Shown piece after piece: positions 49,224-61,880 of a DNA stretch of 64,000 bases (the stretch's first letter is position 1; every line of letters begins with the position of its first letter). Origin of the DNA: Kalmusia sp. IMI 367209 (lineage: Eukaryota > Ascomycota > Dothideomycetes > Pleosporales > Didymosphaeriaceae); NCBI GenBank assembly GCA_027946365.1, contig JAPEUQ010000002.1, positions 1,612,001-1,676,000 of the forward strand. The letters run 5' to 3'. A program made the position numbers and the translations under genes. The notes under the pieces were generated by a model that did not search any database, had not been told where the DNA came from, and saw only the letters and a list, made by a program, of their open reading frames with translations.

Positions 49224-50001
49224 TTTTACGGCTTGTCTTCCACAAATTCAAAGATCGGTATTGAATGGATCTTTCTGTACCCTCCACGGATGCCCAGAAA
49301 ATAGACGAAGGTAAGTGGAGTTAATATGCAGTTGTCGATCAGACCAGTTGATACCGATGGTGGTATGATGGAGGGGGTAGTCTCAGTGCGCCGCATATGC
49401 CACTACATGGCACCCTATGCGCCAGGGTGGCACAAATTCAATATCCCATCGACTTGAGAGGTGTATTGAATTCTAGTGGCGCTGCTAGGGCCGACCGTGT
49501 GCAGAAACACAGTACTATGTGGCCGTCAGCAATCTCGTGCTTTGACACTGGAAACTCCGAGGCTAAAGCCCTAACTCCGGGCCAGGATTGACATCTCTTT
49601 ATCCTTATCCCTGTCGCCTTGTATCCCTGTCTTCTTTCAGCCCTGTCTCACTATATCCCTGAATTCCTGCATTGCCGTTTTGCTACATCCCTGCAAGCTT
49701 GCATGCACATGTGTTAGCGGACTTCCCGAACGTTGGCACGTCGATTCACATCCGGTTTCTGTAAGCGCACCAATTGCTGTTAGAAATGGGTACTGTGCAC
49801 TGATTAGAGGCCAGAGATCAATACTCCGAAGGTAATCGCCTAGAAGGGATGCGAAGTGACGTGCCAATATTCAGTATATTAAATATCGTCGCCGCTAGTA
49901 AGCTTTCGTCAGAGGGAAGGGAATAGTTTTTAAAACCTCAGTTCAGTGATTCCTCTCAACCTTTATTGTTTTGCGGGCCCCCAAACTTTTCTCCGACCAA
50001 G
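49224..50001. promoter_or_regulatory. Divergent promoter region between dioxygenase and transporter
   Basis: 778 bp between the ATG at 49223 (-) and the ATG at 50002 (+). It contains a degenerate repeat of TATCCCTG-type units at about 49600-49695. Shared regulation is inferred from the arrangement only. Confidence 0.45.
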
Positions 50002-51421
50002 ATGACGGACATCAAGGATGCCAAAACTCAGAACAGTAGTCCTACTACTGGTCATTCGGAAGAAAAACAAGACGCACCACGCACAGAAGAGAAAGCTCGC
50101 TTGAATGAAGATTCTAATGTCAGCACCGCCAAGGATCCCACCGCCCAAACCACCACCCCACTAGCCTCCCCTCCGCTCGATGGAGGTACAGATGCGTGGC
50201 TATCCGTTTTGGGGGGATGGTTTGGCTTCTTCGTCACATTTGGTTGGATGAATAGCATCGGCGTCTTTCAAGAGTACTACCAGAAGAACTTTCTTTCAAA
50301 CTACTCTCTCCCTCGGAGGTAGCCTGGATTCCGTCCACCGAAGTTTTCTTCCTGTTCTTCGGTGGGCCCATTTGTGGCAAAATCTTCGATAACTATGGAC
50401 CGCGACAGTTGCTTATCGGTGGGAGCTTTCTCCATGTCTTCGGTCTGATGATGGCCTCCTTGGGAACCGAATACTATCAGCTCTTTCTGGCACAGAGTGT
50501 GTGCAGTTCCATCGGTGCCAGTGCTATCTTCTACGCGACTATGAATGCCGTCTCGACATGGTTTATTAAGAAGCGAGCTACGGCTATTGGCATCATCGCT
50601 TCAGGCTCATCGCTAGGAGGAGTCATCTTACCTATTATGCTCACTCGACTCATTCCAAAAATTGGTTTCGGATGGTCGATGAGGACCCTCGCCTTCATGT
50701 TTCTCGGTATGATGGTCATTACCATAACTACGACAAAATCCCGCCTCACACATACCAAAAAACCATTTCAGATCATGGAGTTTGTTCATCCTCTCAGGGA
50801 GCCTCCCTTTGTCCTTCTTGTCATGGCGAGCTTCTTTTTCTTCTTCGGCAACTTCTTGCCCTTCAATTTCTTGATATTGCAGGCTCAGGAGGAGGGGATG
50901 TCGACCAGCCTATCCAACTACCTCCTTGCTATCGTTAATGCCGCTAGGTTCGTACACAGCTCCTTCCACGAAGCCACCCACTGATATGTTGCAGTCTTTT
51001 TGGACGTATCCTTCCGGGATATGTTGCGGACAAATTGGGGCGATACAATATGATGATAGCGACGACATTGCTCACTGTCATCACCGTCCTCGCTCTCTGG
51101 ATTCCTGGACATGGAAATGCAGCTATCATTGTATTTGCGGCCCTGTTTGGGTTCTTCTCAGGGGCATTTGTCTCATTGGGTCCTGCGGTTGTCGCTCAAA
51201 TCTCCGAGATCAAGCAGATTGGAGTCCGCAATGGTACTGTCTATGCCTTTGTGTCGTTGGCGGCCTTGACGGGGAATCCAATCGCAGGCGCCTTGATCAC
51301 TAGGGATCATGGAAAGTTTCTGTATCTCCAGATATTCTGTGGTATTAGCATGGCGGTTGGATGTCTAGCGTTTCTTGCATCCAGGACGGCCAAAGTAGGT
51401 TTGACGTGGAAACGCTTCTAA
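50002..51421 (+). CDS. MFS transporter, monocarboxylate-porter-like, two-base frameshift
   Basis: Exons 50002..50947 and 50995..51421. The start [10 protein letters not shown] is the first ATG; a polar 60-residue cytoplasmic tail precedes the first helix ([20 protein letters not shown]). Features of the fungal MCT/riboflavin-type MFS group follow: [44 protein letters not shown], a central loop, then [13 protein letters not shown] and [21 protein letters not shown]. About 457 aa and 12 helices. At 50301..50310 a TC repeat (CTACTCTCTCCC) carries two extra bases: the frame changes between FLSNYS and [16 protein letters not shown], and total exon length is two bases over a multiple of three. As written it stops after one helix. 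Likely the product exporter of the cluster, now broken or mis-sequenced. Confidence 0.75.
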
Positions 51422-53570
51422 GGGTTCAACATACGAGGCATATGATGAGTAATAGGTAGAATGATATTCAAATAGAGCTGAGCTCCAGAGACCAAAACGA
51501 TGCATCGAATTCCCACGTTGGTCATATTTCTGTTGCATTTAATCTCTTTCTTAGGGTTAGCCAATCAATGGTAGGCATCTTGTGGTAGGCGTCGTTAAGA
51601 ATCGTATAACCGCTACTGTTGTGTCATCCCGACTACTCGCCAAGGCACCATGCTCCTCTCGCCGTCCGTCCCAGCACAAGACCTAAAATACAGTCTCAAA
51701 GACATTCTCATCACCGGTCATTGTGGGTACGTCAGACAAAAGCAGGTTGCAATAATGGGCGTACCTTGTTACGATCTGAGGCCAGCAACCCGGCCAGTGA
51801 TAATCGTTTTTGAGAAACCGTAGCTATAAAAGTCGCCCTACTCGGCCTTTGGCTGATCGTGCGCACCTTCTAGGCTTAGGCGTGTTCTCCAGACTCTCGC
51901 CATATTCTCGTTGCAGACCTCAGAACAATCGCATGGATATGCATCACTGGTCGGTACCCTCGTTACGACTTCTAACTTCAGTCTGGGAAAGGAGAAAAGG
52001 GAGTGGCGTGCCGAGTGAAATTTATGTAGCTGTAAATCAAATGTATTGAGTCGAGTTGAAGTTCGTTGGGTGGATAAGTAGATCTGTGAATCCGTGGTTG
52101 TGGTGTTGAGTGGGCTCACATGAGCTGCAAGCACTCACCTACTAATAAGAACAATGCTGTTGAAAAAAATACTTCTTGTCCCTAACGGTTCTCTAACGTT
52201 CCAACTTATAAAGGGCAACCACAATCAGATAGCTCGCACGTGACGATATATTTCCAAGGAACATAGACCGACTGCTCGCTCATTTCTTTAAGGCGTAGGC
52301 CATCCCCCAAATCTTTCTTGGATTTCATCTTACCGTACCAGTGAAAAAATCGGGTCGGAAACCAAGAACACTACCCTACGATACCGCCAAAGGTCTAAAA
52401 CTACTGGTAGAGATAGATCCCGACTATCTGGATGGACAAAGAATCATGTGGAAAGTTGGCATATGGTCATAGTTAGCAGGATAGCGTCCCTCCAAAGATA
52501 ATAGTACTAGCCGGAGTAGATAGATTGGGAATACATGGAAAGTATAGTGCCCTCATTCTCCTCATTGACATCGCTCATGAGTTTGGAAAGAAGAGTCCAT
52601 CTCAAAGCAACAGGAGACATTTAGCTCAGTTCTGTCCATATCCTTGAACATGGGTGACTTTGGTAGTCGTTTCGTCTATGTCTTAGAGAAAAAAGTAGCT
52701 CCCATAAGCCTGGCAGCAACCTCATCCCCGTGAAAGGTCACGAGGAAGAAGGAAGTTGAGCAAAATATCATACCTCTGATAGATGGGTTTTCGTTTATAA
52801 GCGTAAATTGTGTATGGCATTCGGCAGCTGGAAGTCTACCCGTGACATGTGCCACTTACCTACCTCTGAACTCATACGAGTAAGTAACGTTTCGATGGAC
52901 AAGATACCAGGTGGAAGTCTCCATTGATCACCTAAAACGCATTTTCTATGTAGCACGCGATTGATTAGCACCGGCTACCACAAAGATGCACGGCTATGAA
53001 CGCGTGAGTCAGTCCATGTAAGATGTCTGCGACATAGACTTGTGAAAACCCATCTCGAAAGAGACTCAGTTCAGCCGTATTCAAGATGATTCTATGGGAC
53101 TTCCAGGTGTAATTACAAGGGAGGGCTATGCTCGCTACAACTTCTGAGTCGTATATCAATCATCTGCCAACCCTGATGCAAAGTCAACTAAGCAAGAACG
53201 TGTGTTTATAGATATGTGCGGCGCACGGAAAGCCTTAACGTGAGATCATCGTTCTGGAAGTTTGCGCAACAAGATGGTAATCCAAACAAAGCACGTTCGA
53301 TTTACCCCCCTCCGAGCCGTAACCCCGCCACTTCCTTATACAGTCCTTGTCTGGGCCAGATCTGAAGAGCCCAATCTTTCCGTCGTATGTTTACTAGCGT
53401 TTATACATGAATGTTCAAGATTGAAGGTATGAGTTATAAGGTATAAGTTTTGATTTTTCTATCATACATTATATATCATAACACTACAGTAAAGAGCTAT
53501 CTTAAATACCTTATTCAGTAAAACGATACGTATCTGAACTGGCTTCGAATCTTCAATCTAGATGAACCAT
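51422..53570. other. Intergenic region, no supported gene
   Basis: Two kilobases with no assignable gene. A start near 51650 reads DLKYSLKDILITGHCG before a possible donor GTACGT, faintly like the N terminus of a short-chain dehydrogenase, but nothing downstream continues it. Confidence 0.45.
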
Positions 53571-53639
53571 GAAGAGAATCCGATTTCTGAAACAACTTAG
53601 GGTTTCTTCCGTCTCTGTTGTATTTCGCAGACCTCGCTG

Positions 53640-53935
53640 GCTTAAGAAAAAGAGAGTCGAGCTGTTGCTTAAAAAGGTGCCAAGGTGGACGCGCAGGGTG
53701 GAGTCTACGGCGCCGCTCTCCAGACAGCTTCATATGAAGGCCATGTGGCGGTTATAAAACTATTTCTCGATAGGGGGTGCCGACCTCAAGGTGCAGGGTG
53801 GATGCTTCGGCAGCGCGCTACAGGCAGCCTCGCGCAAAGGTCACGAGACGATTGTAAAACCCTCGAGACGATTTTAAACCTCTTAGCCGATAAGGGTGCT
53901 GATGTCCATTTAGAAAGTGGATGCTACTGACAATG
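53640..53935 (+). pseudogene. Ankyrin-repeat relic
   Basis: Pieces of two to three ankyrin repeats in shifting frames: VELLLKK, then DAQGGVYGAALQTASYEGHV with AVIKLFLDRG, another frame with GGCFGSALQAASRKGHETIV, and finally LLADKGADVHLESG before a stop. Single-base shifts separate them. The sequence type is that of the long NACHT/HET-associated ankyrin proteins. The relic ends about 15 bp from the stop codon of the non-reducing PKS. Confidence 0.7.
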
Positions 53936-53947
53936 CACTCTTTGCGA

Positions 53948-56900
53948 CTAGAGCACAAAACTGCTGATAAACTCGTACCCCCTCAGCGCCGCCTTCCACC
54001 CTTCCGACTCGGGATCACTGCTCAAGTCACAGATGTGCGGGGCGCCCTCAATCAGGGCCAAGCCGGCCGGCACCCCCCGGGCCACCAGCGCGTCGTACGT
54101 GTCTCGGCTCTGCTCCCACGGGATCAGGTCGTCGGCGGTGCCGTGGATCAAGAAGGTCGGCACGTTGGCGTAGCTGCCGCGCGTGATGTGCGCGCGCGGG
54201 CTCACGGCTCGGATGCGTTCTAGCGTCGGCTGTGGCGCCGCGTTCCAGTCGGTCCTGGCGCCCTCGGCATCAGCCTTGCTGCGGCTCGGCAGCCCGTTGA
54301 TGATAACGGGTAGCGTCTGGGCTTTCCAATTGATGTGCAGCACGATCCGGCAGCGCGGGTCCGTGAGGATGCGTGGATCCGACAGCGGCTCCCAGGCGCC
54401 GACCACACCGTAATTCGTCACAGGTGCGTCTTGCACGGCTTCAAGCACATCGTACTGCAGGCCCGTGTCCTCTGCACCGATGGGCTGGATGGGAGCCTGC
54501 CACCACGCGTCCTCGTAATGGGTCGGAGCGTAGAAGGCCAGGACGGCGCTTGGAGGCGCGATCCCGCGCGACGGCGCCGTCCAGCACAGCGACAGCGCGA
54601 GTTGGCCGCCCGAGGACCAGCCCACGACAACAATGCGCGTCCCATCGATCTGCACGCCAGCCGGGCGGGCCGGGGAGTTGAGGCTGGGTAGGGTGTTGCG
54701 CGCCCAGTCGAGCGCGGAGCACACGTCGGCCATTGCGCCATCGGCAAGCGGCACCTCGGGACAGAGCCGGTGGTCAAGGCTGACGGGAAGGAAACCCTGC
54801 GCGAGGAGAAGGCGGGTCTGGGCGGGGCGGATGTCTTTACGCGAGAAAATGATGTGGCTGCCGCCGTGGATCATCAGCGCAATGGGTTTGGGCTTCTGCG
54901 GGCTGCTGGATGCGGCTAAGTCAGGAACGGGCCAGTACACATCAGCGTGGATGTCTTGGTTGCCAATCTTCTTATACACCACCGTCTCCAGCACCGCCTT
55001 CACATTCGTAGGTTTCTTAGTCTGAGAGGCGTCAATGATTCCATTCGTGTCGGTCAAAAGCTTCGACTCCATCCCGTTAGCCACCGCACCGCCGTTGCTG
55101 TCGTTGCTCGTTGCCTTCACGGTCGGAAATGCGCCAATCAACCTTACCGTCTTCGACTCGGGCGACGCCCCGTCACTCCACTCCACGGCCGCAAAGCCGG
55201 CTGCCTTCATGACGTGCTCCCAGTGCCTCTCGTTGACCAGCGCGTGCTCACGCCCGTCCTCGAAGAGCCACCAGCCCTCCAGCAGGCCCACTACCACGTC
55301 CAGCCAGAACATGTTCTGCGTGATCTCGATCAGCGTCAACGCACCGTCGTCGCGCAACATGGACCGCAGGTGCCGCAGCGACACGTTTAGGTTGCGCGTA
55401 GCGTGGATGCAGTTTGTGGCCAGGACGATGTGGTACGCCCCGTTGTCCTCGGGCAGCGGCGGTTGCTCAATGTCCATGACCCGGAACGTCATGGTGCCGT
55501 CCTCGGCCAGGTCCTTAAACTGTCGCTTGGCCGCGCCCACCAGCGATGCAGACAGGTCTGAGAAGACGTACTCAAATGCGATGCCCAGGCTGCGTAGCAG
55601 GCCGATTACATAGCGCGTCGTGCCGCCTGTACCAGCCCCGACCTCGAGGATGCGGAACTTGCCGCCACCGGAGGCCCGCGTGAGTGCTTGTGCTAGAAAG
55701 TCGCCCAGCACCAGCGCCGGTGTGCGCAGCAGCGGCCAGAACTCGTACATGTCCTCGAGCGTCTTCTTGTTGGCGCGGTCGCCGAACAGGATCTGCAGGC
55801 AGTCCTTAGCGCCCGTCAGGCACGGCCCGAGCTCGGATCCAACGGCCCGCACGAGCTTGGTGACGGTCACGTACTGAGGGTGGAGGTCAACTATCTCGTG
55901 ATAGATGGCCTCGGCGGGGACGGGATCGAGTGGTGTGCTTGTCCGGGCGAATAATGAGCGGCCCGAAGAGCTCGCCTCAATGAGCGCGCCGTCTTCGAGC
56001 ACGCGGTAGAACTGCCGCACGAGCTGGGCGTGGCGCTTTAGCGTGCCCTGGACTTGCGGCACCGCGTCGCCGGCCCGCAGCGTCTTTAGGTCGCAGCCGA
56101 TCTGCGCAAAGGTTTCGACCGTGTAGGCAAGCACCAGACGTTTCTGGTGCGGGTAAGCATCCGTCCAGAAGTCGAGGGCCTGTGTAACCTCGGCGAGCTG
56201 GTCATAGTTATGTCGGATCTTGCGGAAGGCCTCCAGGGCGTTGTTGATAGTGGGACGGGCGACCTCAGCCGACGGCTTGGTGAGCGACTTGGTCATGTCG
56301 GCCATGTTGGCAATGCCCGAGCCAGCCGGCGGCGCAGGCAACTCTGCATCTTCTACATCGTCTTCAGAGTCATCCGTCACATTGCCACCACCGCTCAGGC
56401 CCAGCTGCTCGTCCACGTGAACGGCGAGGGCCTGGATATTGGGAAAGAAGAGGAAAGTAGTCAGATCGATGGTGAGCCCCAGTACGGTGCGGATGTCGTT
56501 GAGTACCTCGGTAGCCATGAGCGAGTCGACACCAAGATCGTCAAGCGTCGCTTCATCCGTGAGCTTACTGAGGGGTACATCGGTGACGTTGCACAGAATC
56601 TGGAGCAGCTCAGGGCGCTTGGTGGGACCCGCCGACTTCTTCGACTTCTTAGGGCGGGTCGACTTCTTATGAGCAGAAGCTCCCACGGCCACAGCACCGG
56701 GAGGAGCCGCCTCCTCTAGCGCCGCCATGGTAGCTTCCGGTAGTGGTTCAGACGACGACGTCGCCGTCTTGGTCTTGTTCACGCTCTTCAGCATGCGCGC
56801 CAGTAGGGACCGCGGCATGCGTGAGAAGCGGAAGCCAAACGCCGCCATAACCATCTTGCCCGTCCTCGCATCGAACACATAGGCGTCCGCCGTCGCGTCG

Positions 56901-59900
56901 ACATGCTGGCCACCCTCATCTCCCACAGCCCCGCCGCTGGTCATGGTAGCAAATACGCGCCACTCGCCCGCGTCCGGGTCGAAGCCGCCGCCCATCTCGA
57001 TGTGCTCGATCTTCATGCACACAAAGACGTGCTCGGCGCTGGCGTTGTTGAAGTAGTTTACCAGGAACCCAGCGAACTGCATGAAGCTGTCCGTCATGGG
57101 CGTGTCACATAGACGCTGGTCGGCCGGGTCAGCGGGGTCGGGTGCGGCCCGCACCATGCCGGCCGCTTCGTGACCCACGCAAGCCACCTGCTTGATGCCG
57201 TGGAAAGCCGGCCCGTAATGCACCACCGTGTTGAAGGCCCGGTAGATGTGCTGCCCGCGCATTGTCTCGGCGTCCGGGTGCGCTAGCACCTCGTCCACGC
57301 GCCGCCCATGGCCCGTTAGGGCCTCGAACCGCCCGAAGGCCCGGGCCGCGCGCGCGTCGGTCCGCTTCTGTAGCCGAACCCTGCCTGTGGATTGCTCGAA
57401 CGGCGCGGCTGAAGACGACACGTCCTTCGTGGTGATGGAGAAAGACCACGCGGGCTCGCCCTCTCCATCATCGGCACGCGTCAGCGTCAGAGTGATCACC
57501 TTACCCGTGTCCTGGCCGATCGGGGACATCATGACCAGGTCGTTTACGGTCGGCACGTACGTGGTCGCCGCGACGTCGTCCTGCAGGAAGAGTGCCGCGC
57601 GCGCAACCACTTCGAAGTATAGCGACGCCGGCGCAAGCGTTTGCCCGCCCATGACGTGCCCGCCTAGCATGGCCTGAAAGCGGTCGGCGTGAGGATCGAT
57701 GCGGAAGACAGCCTTTTTGTTTGGTGACTTGGCGCTTGCGCCCTCATAGTGGAGGAAGGTGAGGAGCTCGTGCGTCTCGGGAGCTACTTCATCTTCTTTA
57801 CGTGCTGATTTATCTTCTTCAGGCTCGTTCCCGCCTCTCCCCGTAAAGGGCAGCCAGTGGCGCGTCTTCTCGAACTGGTACGGCGGCAGGCTGAGGTAGC
57901 CGAACTCAGTCTTCTGGCTCCGGTGGAAGGCCCAGTACTGTGCTGCGAATCCGCGCCTCCAGAGCTCGACTGTGGTATCAGCGAGTGACGCCTGCGCATC
58001 TGTCGAAGTGAGCTGGGCCGTGAGAAATGCCTGGCTCGAGCTCTGAGAATCGGCCACACAGCCCCGGACGAGCTGCATGACAGACGATCCACGGCCTGCC
58101 TCGACCCAGGCGCAGGTACTCTGTGAGAAGCGCGCGGTAAGCCTCTCGATTGCGCGCTGGAAAAAGACTGGGCGTCGAGTGTGCTCTGCCGCAATGCTGA
58201 AGTCGGGCTCCGTTTGGCTCTCGTCCTCGTCACATGTCTCCAGGTGGATGCTCGGACGTCGCCATTCCAATTCCTGGGCCAGGGCTGCGAGGTGTTCCAG
58301 CATCGGCTCGGTGAACTTGGAGTGGAACCCATGTGTGACGTTAAGTTTCTTTGTGCGGATCGACCCGCCGACCTGCTGCTCCAAAACATCAACGGCTTGA
58401 GCAGAGCCCACCACGACGTGACTCTTAGGCCCATTATAGCAGGCGATCTCGGCATAATGTGCATTGCTCTCATTGTGCTGTTTGCCGTGCAACGAGCGCA
58501 GAGCCTGGTCAACAGTCTCGCGGTCTGCTTGCACAAACAACATGGATCCTTGTTCGGAGCCCCAGTGCTTTTCCATGATTTCTGCTCTCCCGGTCACCAG
58601 CTTCAGCGCATCGGCCAGCGACAGCACGCCTGAGATGCAGAAGGCTGTCAATTGACCAAAGCTGTGGCCGACGACAGCGCCCACCTTCAGCCCGCAGTCC
58701 AGCCATGCCTTGGCCGAAGCGTATTGGACCGCAAACAGACCCGCGTGGAGCGCCACCAGGTCCTGCACCGGCTCGCGCTGGAATATGGTGGGGAAGAGGC
58801 TAGCCCTGCCCTCGGATACGAGAAGGTCATTACAGACGTCGAGATGACGGCGGAACACTTTAGAGCTGTGGTAAATGTCTTCCGACAGTCCGATGAAGTT
58901 ACTTTCCTGCCCGCCAAACACGAGTACTGCAACGGTGGGCTTGGGCTTGCCCTGAGCTGGCGGACTGATGATATCAGACTCAGAGCCAGCTGCTGCCGCT
59001 TCGAGCTTTGTCTCCAGGTCAGTGAGACTAGTCACTGTCGTTGCCAGACGGAAGGGCAGCACGTGATTTGCCCGATCAGCGAGGTTGAAGGTCAGGGACG
59101 AGAGCAGCGCTGCTGAGGTCATCGTCGCTGCATCCTTTAGCCAGCTCAGCAATTTCCTGCTATACAAGGAAAGACTGTTTGCAGAGTTCGCCGAGATGAT
59201 TAGCGGGTACTTGGCCAGCTTCACCGGAGCCGCCGCCGCCGCCAAATGGGACGGTTTCTCGCGAATCATAACAGCTGAGTTGCTCCCTGCCGCGCCATAG
59301 CTGTTCACGCATGCCACGCGCGCCGCTCCGGGACTCCAGTCCAAGACGCTCTTTGGAATCGCCATCTTGTCGTCCCCAAACGGCGGCAGCTTCGGATTCA
59401 GCGTGGTGTGGCTTGCCTGCGGGGGGATCTGACCGTGGCGCATCATCAGCAGCACCTTGATCAGGCCCGCGATGCCGGCCGTCGCCTCAGTGTGGCCGAT
59501 GTTCCCTTTAACCGACCCGAAGTGCAGCGGCCCGTCGCGCTGCGGCCCGCCAAAAGCGCCCCGGATGCTGCGGACCTCGACCGGGTCCCCGACGCCTGTG
59601 CCTGTGCCGTGGGCCTCGACGTATGAGACCTCTTCGGGCTCAACACCGCCCTGGCGCATAACATCTTGGTACAGCGCCACCTGCGACTCGGGCTGCGGTA
59701 CCGTAATATGGCTGGCATTGTGATTTTGGTTTGCAGCTGAGCCGACCACGACGCCATGCACCGTATCGCCGTCGCGAAGCGCGTCGCTCAGCCGCTTTAG
59801 CACCACCACGGCGACCGCCTCGCCACGACAGTAGCCGTCAGCCGCGGCATCAAACGGCTTGCACTGGCCCGATGGGCTCAGGAAGCCGGCCGCTCCCAGG

Positions 59901-61880
59901 TTCTGATAGTCAAAGGGGCTGCAGATCACGTTGGTACCGCCAGCCACGGCACGCGAGCACTCGCCCGACCAGATGGCCCGGCATGCTGTGTTGAGCGCCA
60001 CCAGCGACGATGAGCAGGCCGTGTCAATGGTCAGCGACGGGCCTGTCCATCCAAAGTAGTGGCTCATGCAGCCGCTGATGAAGCAGCGCGACGTGCCTAA
60101 CGTGGCGTAGGCCGTGGCCGGGTGGCACGATACGTTGTCATAGTAGTTGTTCATGACGGCGCCCATGTAGCAGCCGTAGTCGTCGGGCTGTGCCGTTGCC
60201 GCCGGGCCGAAATAGCCCGCCGACTCGAGCGCCTCGTACACAACCTCGAGCAAGATGCGCTGCTGTGGGTCCCACGCGACGGCCTCCCGCGACGACTTCT
60301 TAAAGAAGCGGTGGTCGAAGGCATCGGGGTCGCGCAAGAAGTTGCCCCACCACTTGGTGTTCGCGTGGTCCCCCGTCTGCGGAAGACGTAGCCGCTCAAC
60401 CGGCGCCGGCTCGACCGTGCTCTTGCGCGCGAGCAGCAGGTCCCAGAGCTCGTCGACTGAGTCGGCGCCTGGAAACCGTCCAGCCAGGCCGACGATGGCG
60501 ATAGAGTGCGATGGGTACTGAGACAAGTCATCCGAAGCTGTGACAGGGATTGCCCTCGTATCATGGACGCCATTAACGCCATTGATGCCGTTGTGGCCAT
60601 TGACACCATTGTGGCCATTGACGCCATTGTGACCGTTGACGCCATTGGGACCGTTGAGACCATTGAGATTGGTCTTGGTGTTTGCTCCTCTCAAATTGCG
60701 GAGCGAACAGACATGAAGGGATGAAGCCTGGACGAGAGAAGCCGGGATGTGATTTCCGAATCCCGCAAAGGCGACTGTCTTGTTGGACTTGGACAGCTGC
60801 TGAATGGAAGCCTTGAGCGTTGCATACCAGTCGGCTTGTTTCAACAGCGCGCACTCCAGGGCAAGCCGGGTTAATTGCAAGGCGCCTTGGCCGGCCTCCC
60901 GGACAATAATGCTACCATCAATCGTAGACCGAATAGGGGCTTGAAGCTCTTCCACATTAGGGAACTGCAGCTCCTTCTTTTGCTGAACCAGCTTGATGAG
61001 CTTGTTGACGGCATTTGCGTGACCGTTAGTATGAAAGCGACCGTGAACAGGCACAGCCTTGGCACGGAGACCGAGGCTCCGGATCTTGAACATAAAATCA
61101 TCCACGTCGACATCGCGCAGCGTGACCGTCACGCAGCCTTCGTCTGTGATGCAGGATATGTACGCCTGGCCAATGAGGTTAGCAAGCTGCTGTTTGGTGA
61201 CCAGACGATGTTTTCCTCACCTGTGGATACGACCGAATTACATTCTCAACCTCGGCCTTACCGGTGCCGGTGTCCTCTCTCCAGCGCACAGCCACACAGG
61301 ACATCTGGCTCGGCTCATGGGCAAAGACACCATCGCGGTCGACATGGGCTCCCACGCACACGGCTAGCCGAAGCGCTACCGCGGCGGCAGCGCCTAGGTC
61401 CGCCTCGTCTCTCGCGCCAGCCACGGCAACGGCGCTAAGGAAGCCCACGCAGAAGCCCTGGATCCCGCCGCCGCCGCCAACGCTACCGAGGACGCTGCGG
61501 TGGATATCTTCCTTTCCTTGGCTGCCGCCTAGGTGGCTGAGGTAACTCGCGTACTGGCTGATCTGGAGCAGCACCGTAACGGCGAGCGCGTAGTGGTTGA
61601 GCGTGCCGGCACGCTCATCGTGGTGGGGGAACGAGCCGCCATCGGCAACCCACTGCGCGAGCTGTGCCAGGCGCTCGGTTCCGGGGACCGGCCGCAGGCT
61701 CGGGTCGGAAGCGACGAGGCTATGCCAAAAGCGTGGCAGGTCAGCCACGGCGTCTCGCAGAGCAGAGAGATTAGGATTGTTGGTGAGCTCGCGACGCAGG
61801 TCTAGCAGGGCTTCCTCTGAGGGGTACTCAGTCTGCGGCCCAAAGACCAGGAGCGAGGGACGTCCTCCAGATGCTGACAT
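53948..61880 (-). CDS. Non-reducing type I polyketide synthase (SAT-KS-MAT-PT-ACP-CMeT-hydrolase), intact
   Basis: Two exons (61221..61880 and 53948..61165) join in phase, 2625 aa. The start MSASGGRPSLLVFG is chosen over an upstream in-frame Met because the SAT domain begins there. SAT (about 1-370): active-site Cys in GFCVG and His in VHGRFHT. A linker with repeated N-G-x units follows (about 410-435). KS (about 440-870): DTACSSS, EAHGTGT, GNIGHTEA. MAT: GHSFGQ near 1055. PT: His in GHVMGGQTLAPAS near 1390 and Asp in DTPMTDSFMQF near 1577. One ACP: GVDSLMA near 1766. CMeT: ILEVGAGTGG near 2062. C-terminal alpha/beta hydrolase: HGGSH, GWSSGG, HGTADD, GAPHIC (full Ser-Asp-His set). This is the domain order of the AusA/MpaC-type group of methylating non-reducing PKSs with hydrolytic release. 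Base composition is much more GC-rich than the neighbours. Confidence 0.94.
60555..60675 (-). repeat. Tandem repeat encoding the SAT-KS linker (N-G-x units)
   Basis: Short in-frame repeats of about 9/18 bp encode GVNGHNGVNGHNGINGVNG-type sequence. The flexible linker lies between the starter-unit domain and the ketosynthase; repeat number is likely to vary between strains. Confidence 0.85.

Noticed and set aside
51650..51860. Possible short-chain dehydrogenase N terminus (DILITGHCG)
   Set aside because: Only about 25 residues; the glycine motif is incomplete and no downstream exon continues the fold.
54183..59994. Many long plus-strand open frames across the non-reducing PKS
   Set aside because: Antisense shadows caused by very high GC; the minus strand encodes a continuous, motif-complete PKS.
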